Of a DNA stretch of 64,000 nt, positions 27,264-36,244 are shown piece after piece; positions within the stretch are counted from its first letter, which is position 1; every line of letters starts with the position of its first letter. Made by a program: the position numbers and the translations under genes. Source of the DNA: Geoanaerobacter sp964528055 (GTDB taxonomy: Bacteria; Desulfobacterota; Desulfuromonadia; Geobacterales; DSM-12255); NCBI GenBank assembly GCA_964528055.1, contig CAZGQM010000006.1, forward strand, positions 62,001-126,000. Reading direction: 5' to 3'. A model generated the notes under the pieces. That model had not been told where the DNA came from and searched no databases. It worked only from the letters and a program-made list of their open reading frames with translations.

Positions 27264-27288
27264 CAACTGGCATAAGTATTACTATATG
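27260..27288 (+). promoter_or_regulatory. Sigma-70-type promoter of the arsR operon
   Basis: A perfect -35 TTGACA (27260-27265) is followed after 17 nt by TATATG (27283-27288), or after 19 nt by TATGAT. The -10 region lies inside the inverted repeat described next, which is the usual arrangement for ArsR autorepression. Confidence 0.65.
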
Positions 27289-27304
27289 ATTAATCAATCA
27301 TATA
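27283..27304 (+). promoter_or_regulatory. ArsR-type operator (inverted repeat)
   Basis: TATATGATT (27283-27291) and its exact complement AATCATATA (27296-27304) are separated by AATC. The dyad covers the -10 region and ends 14 nt before the arsR start codon. ArsR dimers bind such AT-rich dyads and leave when arsenite or a related thiophilic metal binds. Confidence 0.7.
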
Positions 27305-27318
27305 TGAGGTGCATGTAC

Positions 27319-27633
27319 ATGAGCGACATTTCCACCTTTCGTGCCGACATCCTGAAAGCGCTGGCGCAGCCTACCCGGTTGAAGATTATTGAATTTCTGC
27401 GCGACGGCGAGCGTTGCGTCTGCGAGATCTTCCCAGCCATTGGCGAAGAACAGTCCAACACCTCCAGACATCTGAGCATGATGCTCGCTGCAGGAGTCCT
27501 ATCGCGTCGTAAGGATGGCCTCAAAATCTACTACGCCATCAAGCATCCGGAAATTCTTGACGTGGTTGACATGGTAACCCTGATCGTAAAGCAGGAGATC
27601 TCCGGGCGCCATGAAGTGTTGAAGGCGGTGTAG
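27319..27633 (+). CDS. arsR: ArsR-family metalloregulatory repressor
   Basis: The 104-residue winged-helix repressor starts at ATG 27319, chosen because GAGGTG lies 7 nt upstream. It has the ArsR fold ILKALAQPTRLKIIEFL, a Cys-Val-Cys metal site (Cys33, Cys35 in ERCVCEIF) corresponding to the ELCVCD arsenite site, and the recognition helix EEQSNTSRHLSMMLAAGVL followed by the wing RRKDGLKIYYAI. It should repress its own operon until arsenite, antimonite or organoarsenicals bind the cysteines. The five following genes read in the same direction. Confidence 0.92.
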   Translation: MSDISTFRADILKALAQPTRLKIIEFLRDGERCVCEIFPAIGEEQSNTSRHLSMMLAAGVLSRRKDGLKIYYAIKHPEILDVVDMVTLIVKQEISGRHEVLKAV

Positions 27634-27688
27634 CACCTTTTTTTTGCTTCTTTAGGTGAGTAAATAATCAAGTGCTCATGGAGTTTAG

Positions 27689-28636
27689 ATGCTGAAAAGT
27701 TTTGCCGATTACATTGCATTTAACCTTTTTGGTCTCATCCCCGGTACACGTTCAGGTGAGGCGCTCGACTTCTTTATCTACGATACCTTGAAGATATTCC
27801 TGCTACTCACCACGATTATTTATGTGGTTGCCATCATCCGGACCTCCTTCCCACCGGAGCGGACCAAACGAATCCTCTCACACAAGCGCGAGTACGTGGG
27901 GAACGTTATGGCTGCCCTACTCGGCATTGTCACGCCATTCTGTTCCTGTTCGGCTGTGCCGCTGTTCATCGGTTTCGTTGAGTCCGGTGTGCCGCTCGGC
28001 GTCACATTCTCCTTTCTGATTTCTTCCCCCATGGTGAACGAGGTCGCCCTGATCATGCTCTGGGGTCTGTTCGGCTGGAAGATAGCCCTGATCTACATAG
28101 GCACTGGCCTGCTGGTTGCCATCGTCGCCGGTATTGTCATCGGCAAACTGAAGATGGAAAAGTACGTCCAGGATTACGTCTGGGAGATGCAGGTCGGCAG
28201 CAGCGAAATCCAGGTCATGGCTTGGCGCGAAAAGTTCGATTACGCGCGCGACTACACGCGAGATCTCCTGAAAAAAATCTGGCCGTATGTGGTGGTGGGC
28301 GTCGGTATCGGTGCCTTCATTCACGGCTATGTGCCGCAGGACTTCCTTGCCAAATGGGCCGGACGCGACAACCCGTTCGCCGTGCCAGTGGCAGTAGCTC
28401 TTGGCGTGCCGCTCTACAGTAATGCTGCCGGTGTGATACCTATTGTCCAGGCACTGACTGCTAAGGGGATGGCGATCGGCACTGTGCTGGCATTTATGAT
28501 GGCGGTAACTGCACTGTCACTGCCTGAGGCTGTCATACTCAGCAATGTGTTAAAGAAGCCGCTGCTGGCGACCTTCTTCGGCATCGTGGCTACGGCAATC
28601 GTCATTGTCGGATATCTGTTCAATGCGATTCTGTAA
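27689..28636 (+). CDS. ArsP/SO_0444-type permease
   Basis: A 315-residue inner-membrane permease (PF03773, formerly DUF318) with about eight helices. The characteristic motif TPFCSCSAVPLFIGF with two Cys lies near residues 90-104, and a matching pseudo-repeat GVPLYSNAAGVIPI near 235. Relatives include ArsP, which exports trivalent methylated and aromatic arsenicals. Control by an ArsR with a CxC site fits export of arsenic compounds, but the substrate is inferred. GGAGTTTAG precedes ATG 27689. Confidence 0.85.
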   Translation: MLKSFADYIAFNLFGLIPGTRSGEALDFFIYDTLKIFLLLTTIIYVVAIIRTSFPPERTKRILSHKREYVGNVMAALLGIVTPFCSCSAVPLFIGFVESGVPLGVTFSFLISSPMVNEVALIMLWGLFGWKIALIYIGTGLLVAIVAGIVIGKLKMEKYVQDYVWEMQVGSSEIQVMAWREKFDYARDYTRDLLKKIWPYVVVGVGIGAFIHGYVPQDFLAKWAGRDNPFAVPVAVALGVPLYSNAAGVIPIVQALTAKGMAIGTVLAFMMAVTALSLPEAVILSNVLKKPLLATFFGIVATAIVIVGYLFNAIL

Positions 28637-28651
28637 GGGATACAAGCAGGC

Positions 28652-29299
28652 ATGAAAGAGCGAAACTATAGATTTGCCAGTCTGCTGGCACTGTTTACGA
28701 TTTTCTATAATCTTGCAGAAGGGCTTATTTCCATTTGGTTTGGGGTTGCAGATGAAACCCTGGCACTGTTCGGTTTCGGCGTGGATTCATTCATTGAGGT
28801 GATTTCTGCAATCGGTGTCTGGCATATGCTGCGTAGAATTCGGGCCAACGGCAATGAGACAAGGGACGAATTCGAGCAGCGCGCACTTCGGATAACCGGT
28901 TCGGCCTTCTACGTCCTGACAATCGGTTTGATTCTGACGGCGGCAGTCAACCTTTATCAAAGCCACAGGCCGGAGACAACACTCTGGGGCATCTTTGTCT
29001 CGGTGGTCTCCATCTCGTTCATGTGGGTTCTTATCCGGCAGAAAACCACCGTTGGCAAGGCACTCAACTCACCCGCCATTCTGGCAGATGCCGCCTGTTC
29101 GCGCGCATGCCTCTACCTGTCACTCGTGTTGATGGCAGCAAGCGTTGGCTACGAGTTGACTGGAATCGGCAGTCTGGACGCAATCGGGGCAGTATTGATT
29201 GCATGGCTGACGTTCAAAGAAGGGAAGGAATCATTTGCCAAGGCAAAAGGGATGAACTGCTCATGCAGTTGTAGTCGCAGCCGGGGAGAAACGCCATAG
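28652..29299 (+). CDS. Cation-efflux (CDF)-like membrane protein without cytoplasmic domain
   Basis: The 215-residue protein matches only the transmembrane part of CDF transporters: LAEGLISIWFG, FGFGVDSFIEVISA with the metal-site Asp, ADAACSRACLY and LDAIGAVLIAWLTFKEG. The usual C-terminal dimer domain is missing, replaced by a Cys-rich tail CSCSCSRSRGETP. It could move metal ions or act as an accessory to the permease. It lies 15 nt after the ArsP-like gene. Confidence 0.78.
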   Translation: MKERNYRFASLLALFTIFYNLAEGLISIWFGVADETLALFGFGVDSFIEVISAIGVWHMLRRIRANGNETRDEFEQRALRITGSAFYVLTIGLILTAAVNLYQSHRPETTLWGIFVSVVSISFMWVLIRQKTTVGKALNSPAILADAACSRACLYLSLVLMAASVGYELTGIGSLDAIGAVLIAWLTFKEGKESFAKAKGMNCSCSCSRSRGETP

Positions 29300-29301
29300 C
29301 C

Positions 29302-29421
29302 ATGGCCTATCTTTGCAGCAAAGGGTATGACGCAAAATATCTCACCGACGGCCTGCTGGGGTTGGACGAACTTTTGCGAGGCGAACGGGCGAAAGACTTT
29401 ATGGATGCACTTGAAGTATAA
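29302..29421 (+). pseudogene. Rhodanese-like C-terminal fragment (39 codons)
   Basis: From ATG 29302 the frame reads MAYLCSKGYDAKYLTDG... to TAA 29419-29421. With the open frame just upstream (PGRNAIA) it resembles the end of a rhodanese domain, where the active loop is followed by A-YL-x-KGY-x-A-x-L-x-GG. The active-site Cys region is absent. It begins 2 nt after the CDF-like stop and has no ribosome-binding site, so it is most likely a decayed or truncated gene within the operon. Confidence 0.4.
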
Positions 29422-29456
29422 AACAAGACTGAGAAAACAATCAAAGGAGAGAACCC

Positions 29457-29684
29457 ATGAAAATCGAAGTGCTTGGCACCGGCTGCGCCAAGTGCACTAC
29501 GCTATATGACAACGTGATGACCGCACTCAAAGAAGTTGGAAAAGAAGCAGAAGTGGTTAAGGTGCAGGACATTGCGTCCATCATGAAGTACGGCGTTATG
29601 AGCACACCGGCCCTGGTGATCAATGGGAAGGTTGCCTTTTCCGGCAAGGCGCCTGGGGTAGCAGAACTGAGAGGGTTACTGTAA
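29457..29684 (+). CDS. Small thioredoxin-like redox protein (thioredoxin_3 type)
   Basis: A 75-residue cytoplasmic protein with a CxxC redox motif in VLGTGCAKCTTLY, the cis-Pro region MSTPALVING and the compact fold of MTH895/TM0996-like mini-thioredoxins. These occur in arsenic operons next to permeases of the ArsP/DUF318 family. It may reduce disulfides or hand over thiol-bound arsenic. AAAGGAGAGAACCC precedes ATG 29457. Its stop overlaps the next ATG (TAATG). Confidence 0.9.
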   Translation: MKIEVLGTGCAKCTTLYDNVMTALKEVGKEAEVVKVQDIASIMKYGVMSTPALVINGKVAFSGKAPGVAELRGLL

Positions 29685-30061
29685 TGCGGCGGCTCCAGTT
29701 ACTGCCGTTCCTGCTTTGGGCCGGGACCGCATATGCCGAACTGCCGTCTGCCACTCCTGCTCTCATCAACCAGGCCCTTACGTCAGGCAGGCCGACCGTT
29801 ATCGACCTGGGCGCACGCACCTGCATCCCCTGCAAGAAGATGGCTCCGATCCTTGAATCGATGTCGAACGAATATCGCGGGAAAGCGAGCGTCCTGTTCA
29901 TCGATGTGCATGAGGATCAGGCTGCAGCAAAGCGGTTCAAAGTGCAGATGATCCCGACCCAGATATTCTTCGATGCCAAGGGGAAAGAGGTTAAACGCCA
30001 TATCGGCTTCATGGACAAAGCTGACATCCTCAAGGAACTCACAACAGCAGGGCTTAAGTGA
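29684..30061 (+). CDS. Periplasmic thioredoxin-like protein
   Basis: The 125-residue product has a signal peptide (LLPFLLWAGTAYA) and a thioredoxin fold with active site CIPC (ARTCIPCKKMAPIL), IDVHED and the cis-Pro motif MIPTQIFFDAKG. It overlaps the mini-thioredoxin gene upstream and the CcdA gene downstream (GTGA), so the three are translationally coupled. It probably receives electrons from the CcdA-like protein to keep periplasmic thiols reduced. Confidence 0.9.
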   Translation: MRRLQLLPFLLWAGTAYAELPSATPALINQALTSGRPTVIDLGARTCIPCKKMAPILESMSNEYRGKASVLFIDVHEDQAAAKRFKVQMIPTQIFFDAKGKEVKRHIGFMDKADILKELTTAGLK

Positions 30062-30744
30062 CCCTCATCGACAACATCGAGCATATCGTTGCTGCCTACC
30101 CGTTGCTGGCTTTCGGCGCAGTTTTCCTTGCCGGTGTGCTGTCGTCGGCATCACCGTGCGTACTGGCCACTATCCCGCTGGTCGTCGGTTTTGTAGGTGG
30201 CTATGTTGACGGCGATCGATGGAAGGCATTCCGGTACTCGATGGCATTCATCCTCGGACTGTCGCTTACGTTCACCGCATTTGGTGCCGCTGCGGGCCTT
30301 TTGGGGACCATGTTCGGGACTCTGGGAGGTTGGTGGTATCTGATCGCCGGAGTTGTAGCCATTGTGATGGGGTGTCAGTTGATGGGCTTGTACGAAATTC
30401 ATCTGCAGGTTAAGCGCGAATTCAGGTCTAAGCAGGGTGGCATCGTAGGATCATTCCTGCTCGGAATGTTCTTTGGGGTGGTGTCGTCACCGTGTGCTAC
30501 GCCAGCATTGGTCGTGATTCTAACTTTTGTCGCCACGAAGGGACAGGTTCTTTACGGCACGGCCCTGCTCTTCACCTATGCCATCGGACACTGCCTACTC
30601 ATGCTGGTTGCCGGCACGTTCACCGGCTTTGTCGAATCCTTCGTCAAGGCACGCGGTATAGTCAATTTTTCCACATGGGCCAAACGAGTAAGTGGCGGGA
30701 TAGTCGCAGCCGCAGGAGGCTGGTTTATCTGGCAGGCATTCTAA
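30058..30744 (+). CDS. CcdA/DsbD-like thiol-redox membrane protein
   Basis: The 228-residue protein starts at GTG 30058, overlapping the previous stop by 4 nt. It has six hydrophobic helices and the paired cysteines of the CcdA family in ASPCVLATIPLVVG and SSPCATPALVVIL. These proteins carry reducing equivalents from cytoplasmic thioredoxin across the membrane to periplasmic thioredoxin-like partners, here most likely the product of the preceding gene. It is the last gene of the ArsR-controlled operon. Confidence 0.9.
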   Translation: MTLIDNIEHIVAAYPLLAFGAVFLAGVLSSASPCVLATIPLVVGFVGGYVDGDRWKAFRYSMAFILGLSLTFTAFGAAAGLLGTMFGTLGGWWYLIAGVVAIVMGCQLMGLYEIHLQVKREFRSKQGGIVGSFLLGMFFGVVSSPCATPALVVILTFVATKGQVLYGTALLFTYAIGHCLLMLVAGTFTGFVESFVKARGIVNFSTWAKRVSGGIVAAAGGWFIWQAF

Positions 30745-31118
30745 ACAGCCTGGCGAGATGGTTTACAAACCCAACATTCACGTAGAAGTTGGTATCGCGC
30801 ATAAACTTGTTAACACCGGTTAAAAAAACTATAACCATAGATAGTTACATAATTTAAAGACTTTTTTGCCTGCAGTTGTAATCACTTTATTGTTTGCAGA
30901 CAGCCGGATATCGTACAACTACCCTCCACACATTCACTTTCTGCACATTCACTTCCGGCGGTTGCACTCCGACACCCCTTATTGTATGTATAAGCCAATA
31001 TTTATATATTTACAGTTGCCAATCTTGCGCCAGACGATAAAATTATAATATCTTAAGATATGCAGGATACCACTCCTTTGCTTTTGCCTCCAACCCGACA
31101 GTTATTCTGGAGCACTGC
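30745..31118. other. 374-bp AT-rich intergenic region
   Basis: No gene is supported. It is clearly AT-richer than its surroundings and probably holds the end of the arsR operon and the promoter of the kinase locus. A 6-bp AACTAT/ATAGTT hairpin near 30829-30848 is followed by a T6 run at 30864-30869 and could be a weak terminator. Confidence 0.4.
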
Positions 31119-33029
31119 ATGGTCGAACTCCACCAGAAATATCGGATCATGTTTGAGAATATGGTTCAGGGAGTGTTCTACCAGCTTGCCGATGGTACCT
31201 TGTCAGATGTAAACCCTGCTGCGTTGAAGATGTTTGGACTTACCTATAACCAGTTCATGGGACGGACCTCGTATGACCCCGAATGGCACGTGGTCCGTGA
31301 AGATGGAACCGTGATTCCGCCTGATCAGCACCCCTCCATGATTGCCCTCAGAACAGGGGTGCCGGTAAGGGGTATGGTTGTTGGTGTCAATAATCCCATG
31401 ATCGATCAGATTGTCTGGCTGGAAGTCAATGCGATACCGATGTTCATGGAGGAGGAGAGAATCCCGTACCAGGTTTTCGTTACCCTACACGACATAACCG
31501 ACCAGAAAACATCCGAGATACTTTTGAAAGAAAGCGAGGCAAGGTTCCGGAACCTCCTGCAGTGCCTTCCTAACATCGCAGTGCAAGGGTATGGCCCGGA
31601 CGGCACGGTCCACTACTGGAACAGGGCAAACGAAAAAATATACGGCTACACCGAAGAGGAGGCCCTTGGCAGGAATATCCTTGATCTGATTATTCCGCCT
31701 GAAATGCGGGATGATGTCAGACAGGCCATACGAACGGGTGCAGAGACCGGGGATATGCCGCCGGCTGCCGAACTTTTGCTCATGCGGAAGGACGGTTCAC
31801 GGGTGCCGGTCTTTTCAAGCCATGCGGTGGTCATGAGAGCGGGTTGTGAACCCGAGTTGTTCTGCATCGACATAGATTTCTCCGAGTTGAAAAAGGCCGA
31901 GAGTGTGCTCCGTTAAACTTCCATCTATACCCGCACGCTCATAGAGGCGAGCCTTGACCCGCTGGTAACCATAAATGCGGAAGGGAAGATCACCGATGTA
32001 AACGAGGCTTCTGTAAGAGTTACCGGTACACCGAGAGAAGAGCTGATCGGAACGGATTTCTCCGCCTATTTTACTGACCCGGAAAAGGCGCAAGAGGGGT
32101 ACCTTCGGGTCTTTTCAGAAGGTATCGTTCATGACTATCCACTTTCCATCAGGCATGTTTCAGGCTTGATCACCGAAGTTCTCTACAATGCAAGTATCTA
32201 CAGAGATGAACAGGGGAATGTACTGGGGGTTTTTGCCGCTGCCAGAGACGTTACCGACCGGAAAAGTGCAGAAAATGAGATTATCAAGCTGAACAAGGAG
32301 CTTGAAAAAAGGGTAACAGAGCGGACCGCAGAGCTGGAGCGTCTTAACAAGGAGCTGGAAGGGTTCTGCTATGCGATTTCGCATGAGTTCAGAGCACCGA
32401 TTGCCCGCCTGGAAGGTTTCGGGAGTATGATTCTCGAAATTGCAGGTAAGAGCGGTGAAGAGCCGATTATCCACGCTGCCCGGCGCATAGTTGCCGCCAG
32501 CACACGGCTGAGGACGGTAATCGATTCACTTCTTACCTTGAACAGACTTTCCCGTGCCGATATACATATGCAGAAGCTGAACCTGTCCGAGATGGCGATG
32601 CAGATCGTTGCGGAGCTATTTGATAACATCGGTCAATCCTCGAAGTGCATATCAATCGCTCCGGGTATACTCGCAACGGGCGACCGGTACATGCTGGAAA
32701 TATGCCTGAGTAACCTTCTGATGAACGCTGTCAAATACAGTTCAAAAATCCCTGATCCATTGGTCGAGTTCGGAGAGAAAGAGATTGGCGGTAATAGCGT
32801 CTATTTTGTAAAGGACAATGGCGTTGGATTCGATATGGAGTATGCAGATGGCATTTTTCAGCCGTTTTGCAGACTGCATGCAGAACAAGAGTTCGAGGGT
32901 ACGGGGATTGGACTGGCGACCGTCTTCCGGATTATCGAAAAACACAATGGGCGTATTTGGGCAGAGGCAATCCCTGGGCAGGGCGCAACCTTCTACTTCA
33001 CACTGCCTGTGACTGGAGCTGAGATATGA
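31119..33029 (+). pseudogene. Soluble triple-PAS sensor histidine kinase interrupted by one in-frame TAA
   Basis: From ATG 31119 (GGAG 6 nt upstream) the frame encodes two PAS domains (to about residue 262), then TAA at 31914-31916, then continues in the same frame without another stop to 33029. The continuation starts TRTLIEASLDPLVTINAEGK, the well-formed beginning of a third PAS domain, followed by a coiled coil, HisKA (AISHEFRAPIARLEGFG) and HATPase (NLLMNAVKYSS, DNGVGFDM, GTGIGLATV). The full length would be 636 residues. The only in-frame restart codon is TTG 32166, inside the third PAS. Either the gene is inactivated or the kinase half is made by read-through. A receiver gene overlaps its 3' end. 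Confidence 0.85.
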
Positions 33030-33415
33030 ATAAACCTTCCGTGATGTTGATTGAGGACAACGACGACGATCTGGAGCTCACCATCTGGGTGCTCAAAAAA
33101 ATCGGCCTGGAATTCATTTCCATCGCAAGGGATGGCCAGGAGGCCATTACCATGCTGCATGGAGACGAGGAATCGGGGGGTGCGGCCAGCTGCCGCCCTG
33201 ACATAATCATTCTGGATCTGAGGCTTCCGAAGGTCGACGGTATCGATGTATTGCGGAGAATCCGTTCTGATGAGCGGACAAAAGATATCAGGGTGTTTGC
33301 GTTGACCTCATCCGAAGACCCGCATGACAGAGAGCTCTGCAATGAACTTGGCGTGCCGGCATTTTTCTCCAAGCCTTTGAACGAAAACGCAGTATTGAAT
33401 CTTAACCTGTTCTGA
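33026..33415 (+). CDS. Single-domain response regulator (receiver only)
   Basis: A 129-residue CheY/Rcp1-like receiver: acidic pocket EDNDDD, phospho-acceptor Asp64 in IIILDLRLPKVDG, Thr in ALTSSED and Lys in FSKPLN. No output domain is attached. The insert GDEESGGAASCRPD before the Asp strand is typical of Rcp1-type receivers. Its ATG overlaps the kinase stop by 4 nt (ATGA), so it is probably phosphorylated by the upstream kinase or by the kinase encoded 36 nt downstream. Confidence 0.92.
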   Translation: MNKPSVMLIEDNDDDLELTIWVLKKIGLEFISIARDGQEAITMLHGDEESGGAASCRPDIIILDLRLPKVDGIDVLRRIRSDERTKDIRVFALTSSEDPHDRELCNELGVPAFFSKPLNENAVLNLNLF

Positions 33416-33451
33416 AATGAATAATTTTATGTCAAGTATTCAGGAGAAAAA

Positions 33452-36241
33452 ATGGCCTGCTCCACTTCATCACCCGACAGATACAGCATTCCGCTCCTCC
33501 TGATCCTGATCGCCGCAGGGCTGGCAGGAAACCATTTCAAGTTCCCGATCTTCCTCAATATCGACTTCCTCTTCGGCAGCATCTTTGCCATGCTCGCACT
33601 TCAGTTCTTGGGGCTTGGCCGGGGAATCATTGCGGCCGCTGCCATTGCAGGCTACACGTACGTCCTCTGGAATCATCCCTATGCCATCGTCATAATGACC
33701 GCCGAGGTGGCGTTTGTCGGCTTGCTTATGGGGCGGCGCAAGATGGGGATGGTGCTTGCCGACACCCTCTACTGGCTCATCATCGGCATGCCGTTGGTCT
33801 ACCTTTTCTATCACGTCGTCATGCATGTCCATTTCAGCACTGCCTATATCACCATGGCCAAACAGGCCGTGAACGGCATTGCCAACACCCTGGTCGCCAG
33901 ACTGATCTTTACCGCTTACACCCTCAAGTCGCGCTCATCACGATCCTCATTCAGCGAGATCATATACAACCTGCTCACCTTTTTCGTTTTGTGTCCTGCG
34001 CTGATCATGCTGGCGATTGAAAGCAGAACCGATTTTGCGGAAACCGACCGTACCATCCGCACCTCTCTCACTTTGGACAGTCAGCGCATAGATCACTTTT
34101 TCGACACCTGGGCTTTCAACCGGGAGGCCCCCATTCTCAACCTTGCAAGTATGGCTGCATCGAGATCCCCTCAGCAGATGCAACCGTATCTGGAGGTGGC
34201 TAAACTCTCCGATGTCAATTTTCTGCGTGTCGGATTGCTGGACAGAGAAGCAATCGTAACCGCCTACTTCCCACTGGTCGACGAACTGGGACAGGAGAAC
34301 ATAGGTAAAAACTATGCCGATCGCCCTTTCATTCCACAACTCAGGCGGACACTAAAACCGATGCTCTCGGAAGTGGTCATGGCGCGGGTTGGCCCTCCCA
34401 AGCCGATGGTCGCGATGCTTGCGCCGGTAGTGATTCGCGGAGAGTACGGCGGCTATGTGGCAGGGATTCTGAGCCTGGATCAGGTTAAGAGATACATGGA
34501 AAAGAGCGTGGATGGACATGCCTCTTTCTACACATTGATCGATAAAAACGGCAACATCATCATGACCAACCGCACGGATCAGACAGTCATGAAACCCTTC
34601 GTGAGAAGCAATGGGATGCTCAACCGGCTTGAAGCAGGGATCAGCCAGTGGATACCATTTTTGCCTAAGAATACCCCTGCCGCGGAACAATGGAAGAAAT
34701 CGTTCTATGTCGCGGAATCCTCCATCGGCAATCTGGCAGAGTGGAAACTGATCCTGGAGCAGCCGGTGGCGCCCTTCCAGAAAGCCCTCTACGACAACTA
34801 TACCGGCAAGCTGACCCTTCTGTTCCTGATTTTGCTCGGATCATTGGCGCTGGCGGAACTCTTGTCCCGTCAGTCTATTGTCACACTTGAAAAACTCCGC
34901 CAGATCACCCGCGACCTTCCGACCAGGCTGGCAAAGGAAAACACCGTGATCGACTGGCCGGAAAGCAGCATAGATGAGGCGACACATCTTATCGACAATT
35001 TCAAACAGATGTCTGGTTCACTGACAGAGCTATTCCATGAGGTGAAAAAGGTCAACGAATCGCTGGAGCAGCGTGTGGTGGAACGGACACAGGAGTTGAA
35101 GGAGGCAAACGATTCACTGAATGACATCAACCTGCTATTCAAGCAGTTCATTCATCATTCGCCGTTTTACGCATTCATCAAGGAGGTGACTTCCACGGAG
35201 AGCCGGGTGTTATACGCCAGCGAGAATTACCAGCAGATGATCGGCATCCCTGGTTCAGAAATGGTTGGCAAGAGCATGGCTGAGTTGTTCCCGGCAACAA
35301 TGGCAGCAAAGATTACCTCCGACGACATTAGCGTAGTCTCCAGCGGGCAAGTGCTCAAACTTGAAGAAGAGCTTGATTGCCGCTGCTATACCTCCATCAA
35401 GTTTCCCATTAAGCAGAGAGAGAAGACACTTTTGGCAGGTTTCACCATTGACATCACCGATCGCAAAAAATCGGAAGAAGAGGTCAAATACCTCAATGAA
35501 GATCTTGAAAACAGGGTCAGAGAGCGGACTGCCGAACTCGAGCGTATGAACTTTGAGCTGGAGGGATTCTGCTATGCAATTTCACACGAATTCAGAGCAC
35601 CCATCGCACGATTGGAAGGTTTCGGCAGCGTGTTGCTAGAGATAGCAGGACAGAATGCTGATGATCAGACAAAACATTGTGCAGAGCGTATAGTCGCTGC
35701 CGGCGCCCGTCTCAGAACAGTAATTGACAGCCTTCTGACAATGAACCGCTTATCAAGGGCCGATTTACTTCTCTCCCCTGTGAATCTATCCGAGATCTCC
35801 ATGCAAGTTGTTGCAGAATTGCGGGAAAACATAGGCAACAGGGTCTTGGAAACCAGAATTGCTCCGGACATAGTCGTACAGGGAGATCGTTATTTACTTG
35901 AGATATGCATGCGAAATCTTCTGGGTAACGCAGTAAAGTACACATCCAATACCTTAGAGGCGTCCATTGAGTTCGGACAATTCTGCAGTGAAGCTACCCC
36001 TATCTATTACGTCAGGGACAACGGTGTTGGTTTTGATATGGAATGCGCTAAAAACCTCTTTGTGCCGTTTTGCCGTCTTCACACTCAATCCGAGTTTGAA
36101 GGTACAGGTATCGGACTGGCTACCGTCTACCGGATAATCGAAAAACACTCTGGACGTATATGGGCAGAGTCGGAACCGGGGCATGGAGCGACCTTCTTTT
36201 TCACCCTACGGGAAAAGGACGTAAGGTTTACAGATGAGTGA
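33452..36241 (+). CDS. Large membrane sensor histidine kinase with Cache-like sensor and PAS domain
   Basis: The 929-residue protein begins with a cluster of about six hydrophobic helices (15-190), followed by an extracytoplasmic dCache-like sensor (about 200-445, YLEVAKLSDVNFLRVGLLD... YTLIDKNGNIIMTNRTD), another membrane helix (about 453-472), a HAMP-like coiled linker, a PAS domain (about 570-670), HisKA with AISHEFRAPIARLEGFG (phospho-acceptor His about 710) and HATPase (NLLGNAVKYTS, DNGVGFDM, GTGIGLATV). AGGAG lies 6 nt before the ATG. Catalytic halves of this and the two other kinases in the window are close paralogues. Confidence 0.92.
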   Translation: MACSTSSPDRYSIPLLLILIAAGLAGNHFKFPIFLNIDFLFGSIFAMLALQFLGLGRGIIAAAAIAGYTYVLWNHPYAIVIMTAEVAFVGLLMGRRKMGMVLADTLYWLIIGMPLVYLFYHVVMHVHFSTAYITMAKQAVNGIANTLVARLIFTAYTLKSRSSRSSFSEIIYNLLTFFVLCPALIMLAIESRTDFAETDRTIRTSLTLDSQRIDHFFDTWAFNREAPILNLASMAASRSPQQMQPYLEVAKLSDVNFLRVGLLDREAIVTAYFPLVDELGQENIGKNYADRPFIPQLRRTLKPMLSEVVMARVGPPKPMVAMLAPVVIRGEYGGYVAGILSLDQVKRYMEKSVDGHASFYTLIDKNGNIIMTNRTDQTVMKPFVRSNGMLNRLEAGISQWIPFLPKNTPAAEQWKKSFYVAESSIGNLAEWKLILEQPVAPFQKALYDNYTGKLTLLFLILLGSLALAELLSRQSIVTLEKLRQITRDLPTRLAKENTVIDWPESSIDEATHLIDNFKQMSGSLTELFHEVKKVNESLEQRVVERTQELKEANDSLNDINLLFKQFIHHSPFYAFIKEVTSTESRVLYASENYQQMIGIPGSEMVGKSMAELFPATMAAKITSDDISVVSSGQVLKLEEELDCRCYTSIKFPIKQREKTLLAGFTIDITDRKKSEEEVKYLNEDLENRVRERTAELERMNFELEGFCYAISHEFRAPIARLEGFGSVLLEIAGQNADDQTKHCAERIVAAGARLRTVIDSLLTMNRLSRADLLLSPVNLSEISMQVVAELRENIGNRVLETRIAPDIVVQGDRYLLEICMRNLLGNAVKYTSNTLEASIEFGQFCSEATPIYYVRDNGVGFDMECAKNLFVPFCRLHTQSEFEGTGIGLATVYRIIEKHSGRIWAESEPGHGATFFFTLREKDVRFTDE

Positions 36242-36244
36242 AGT

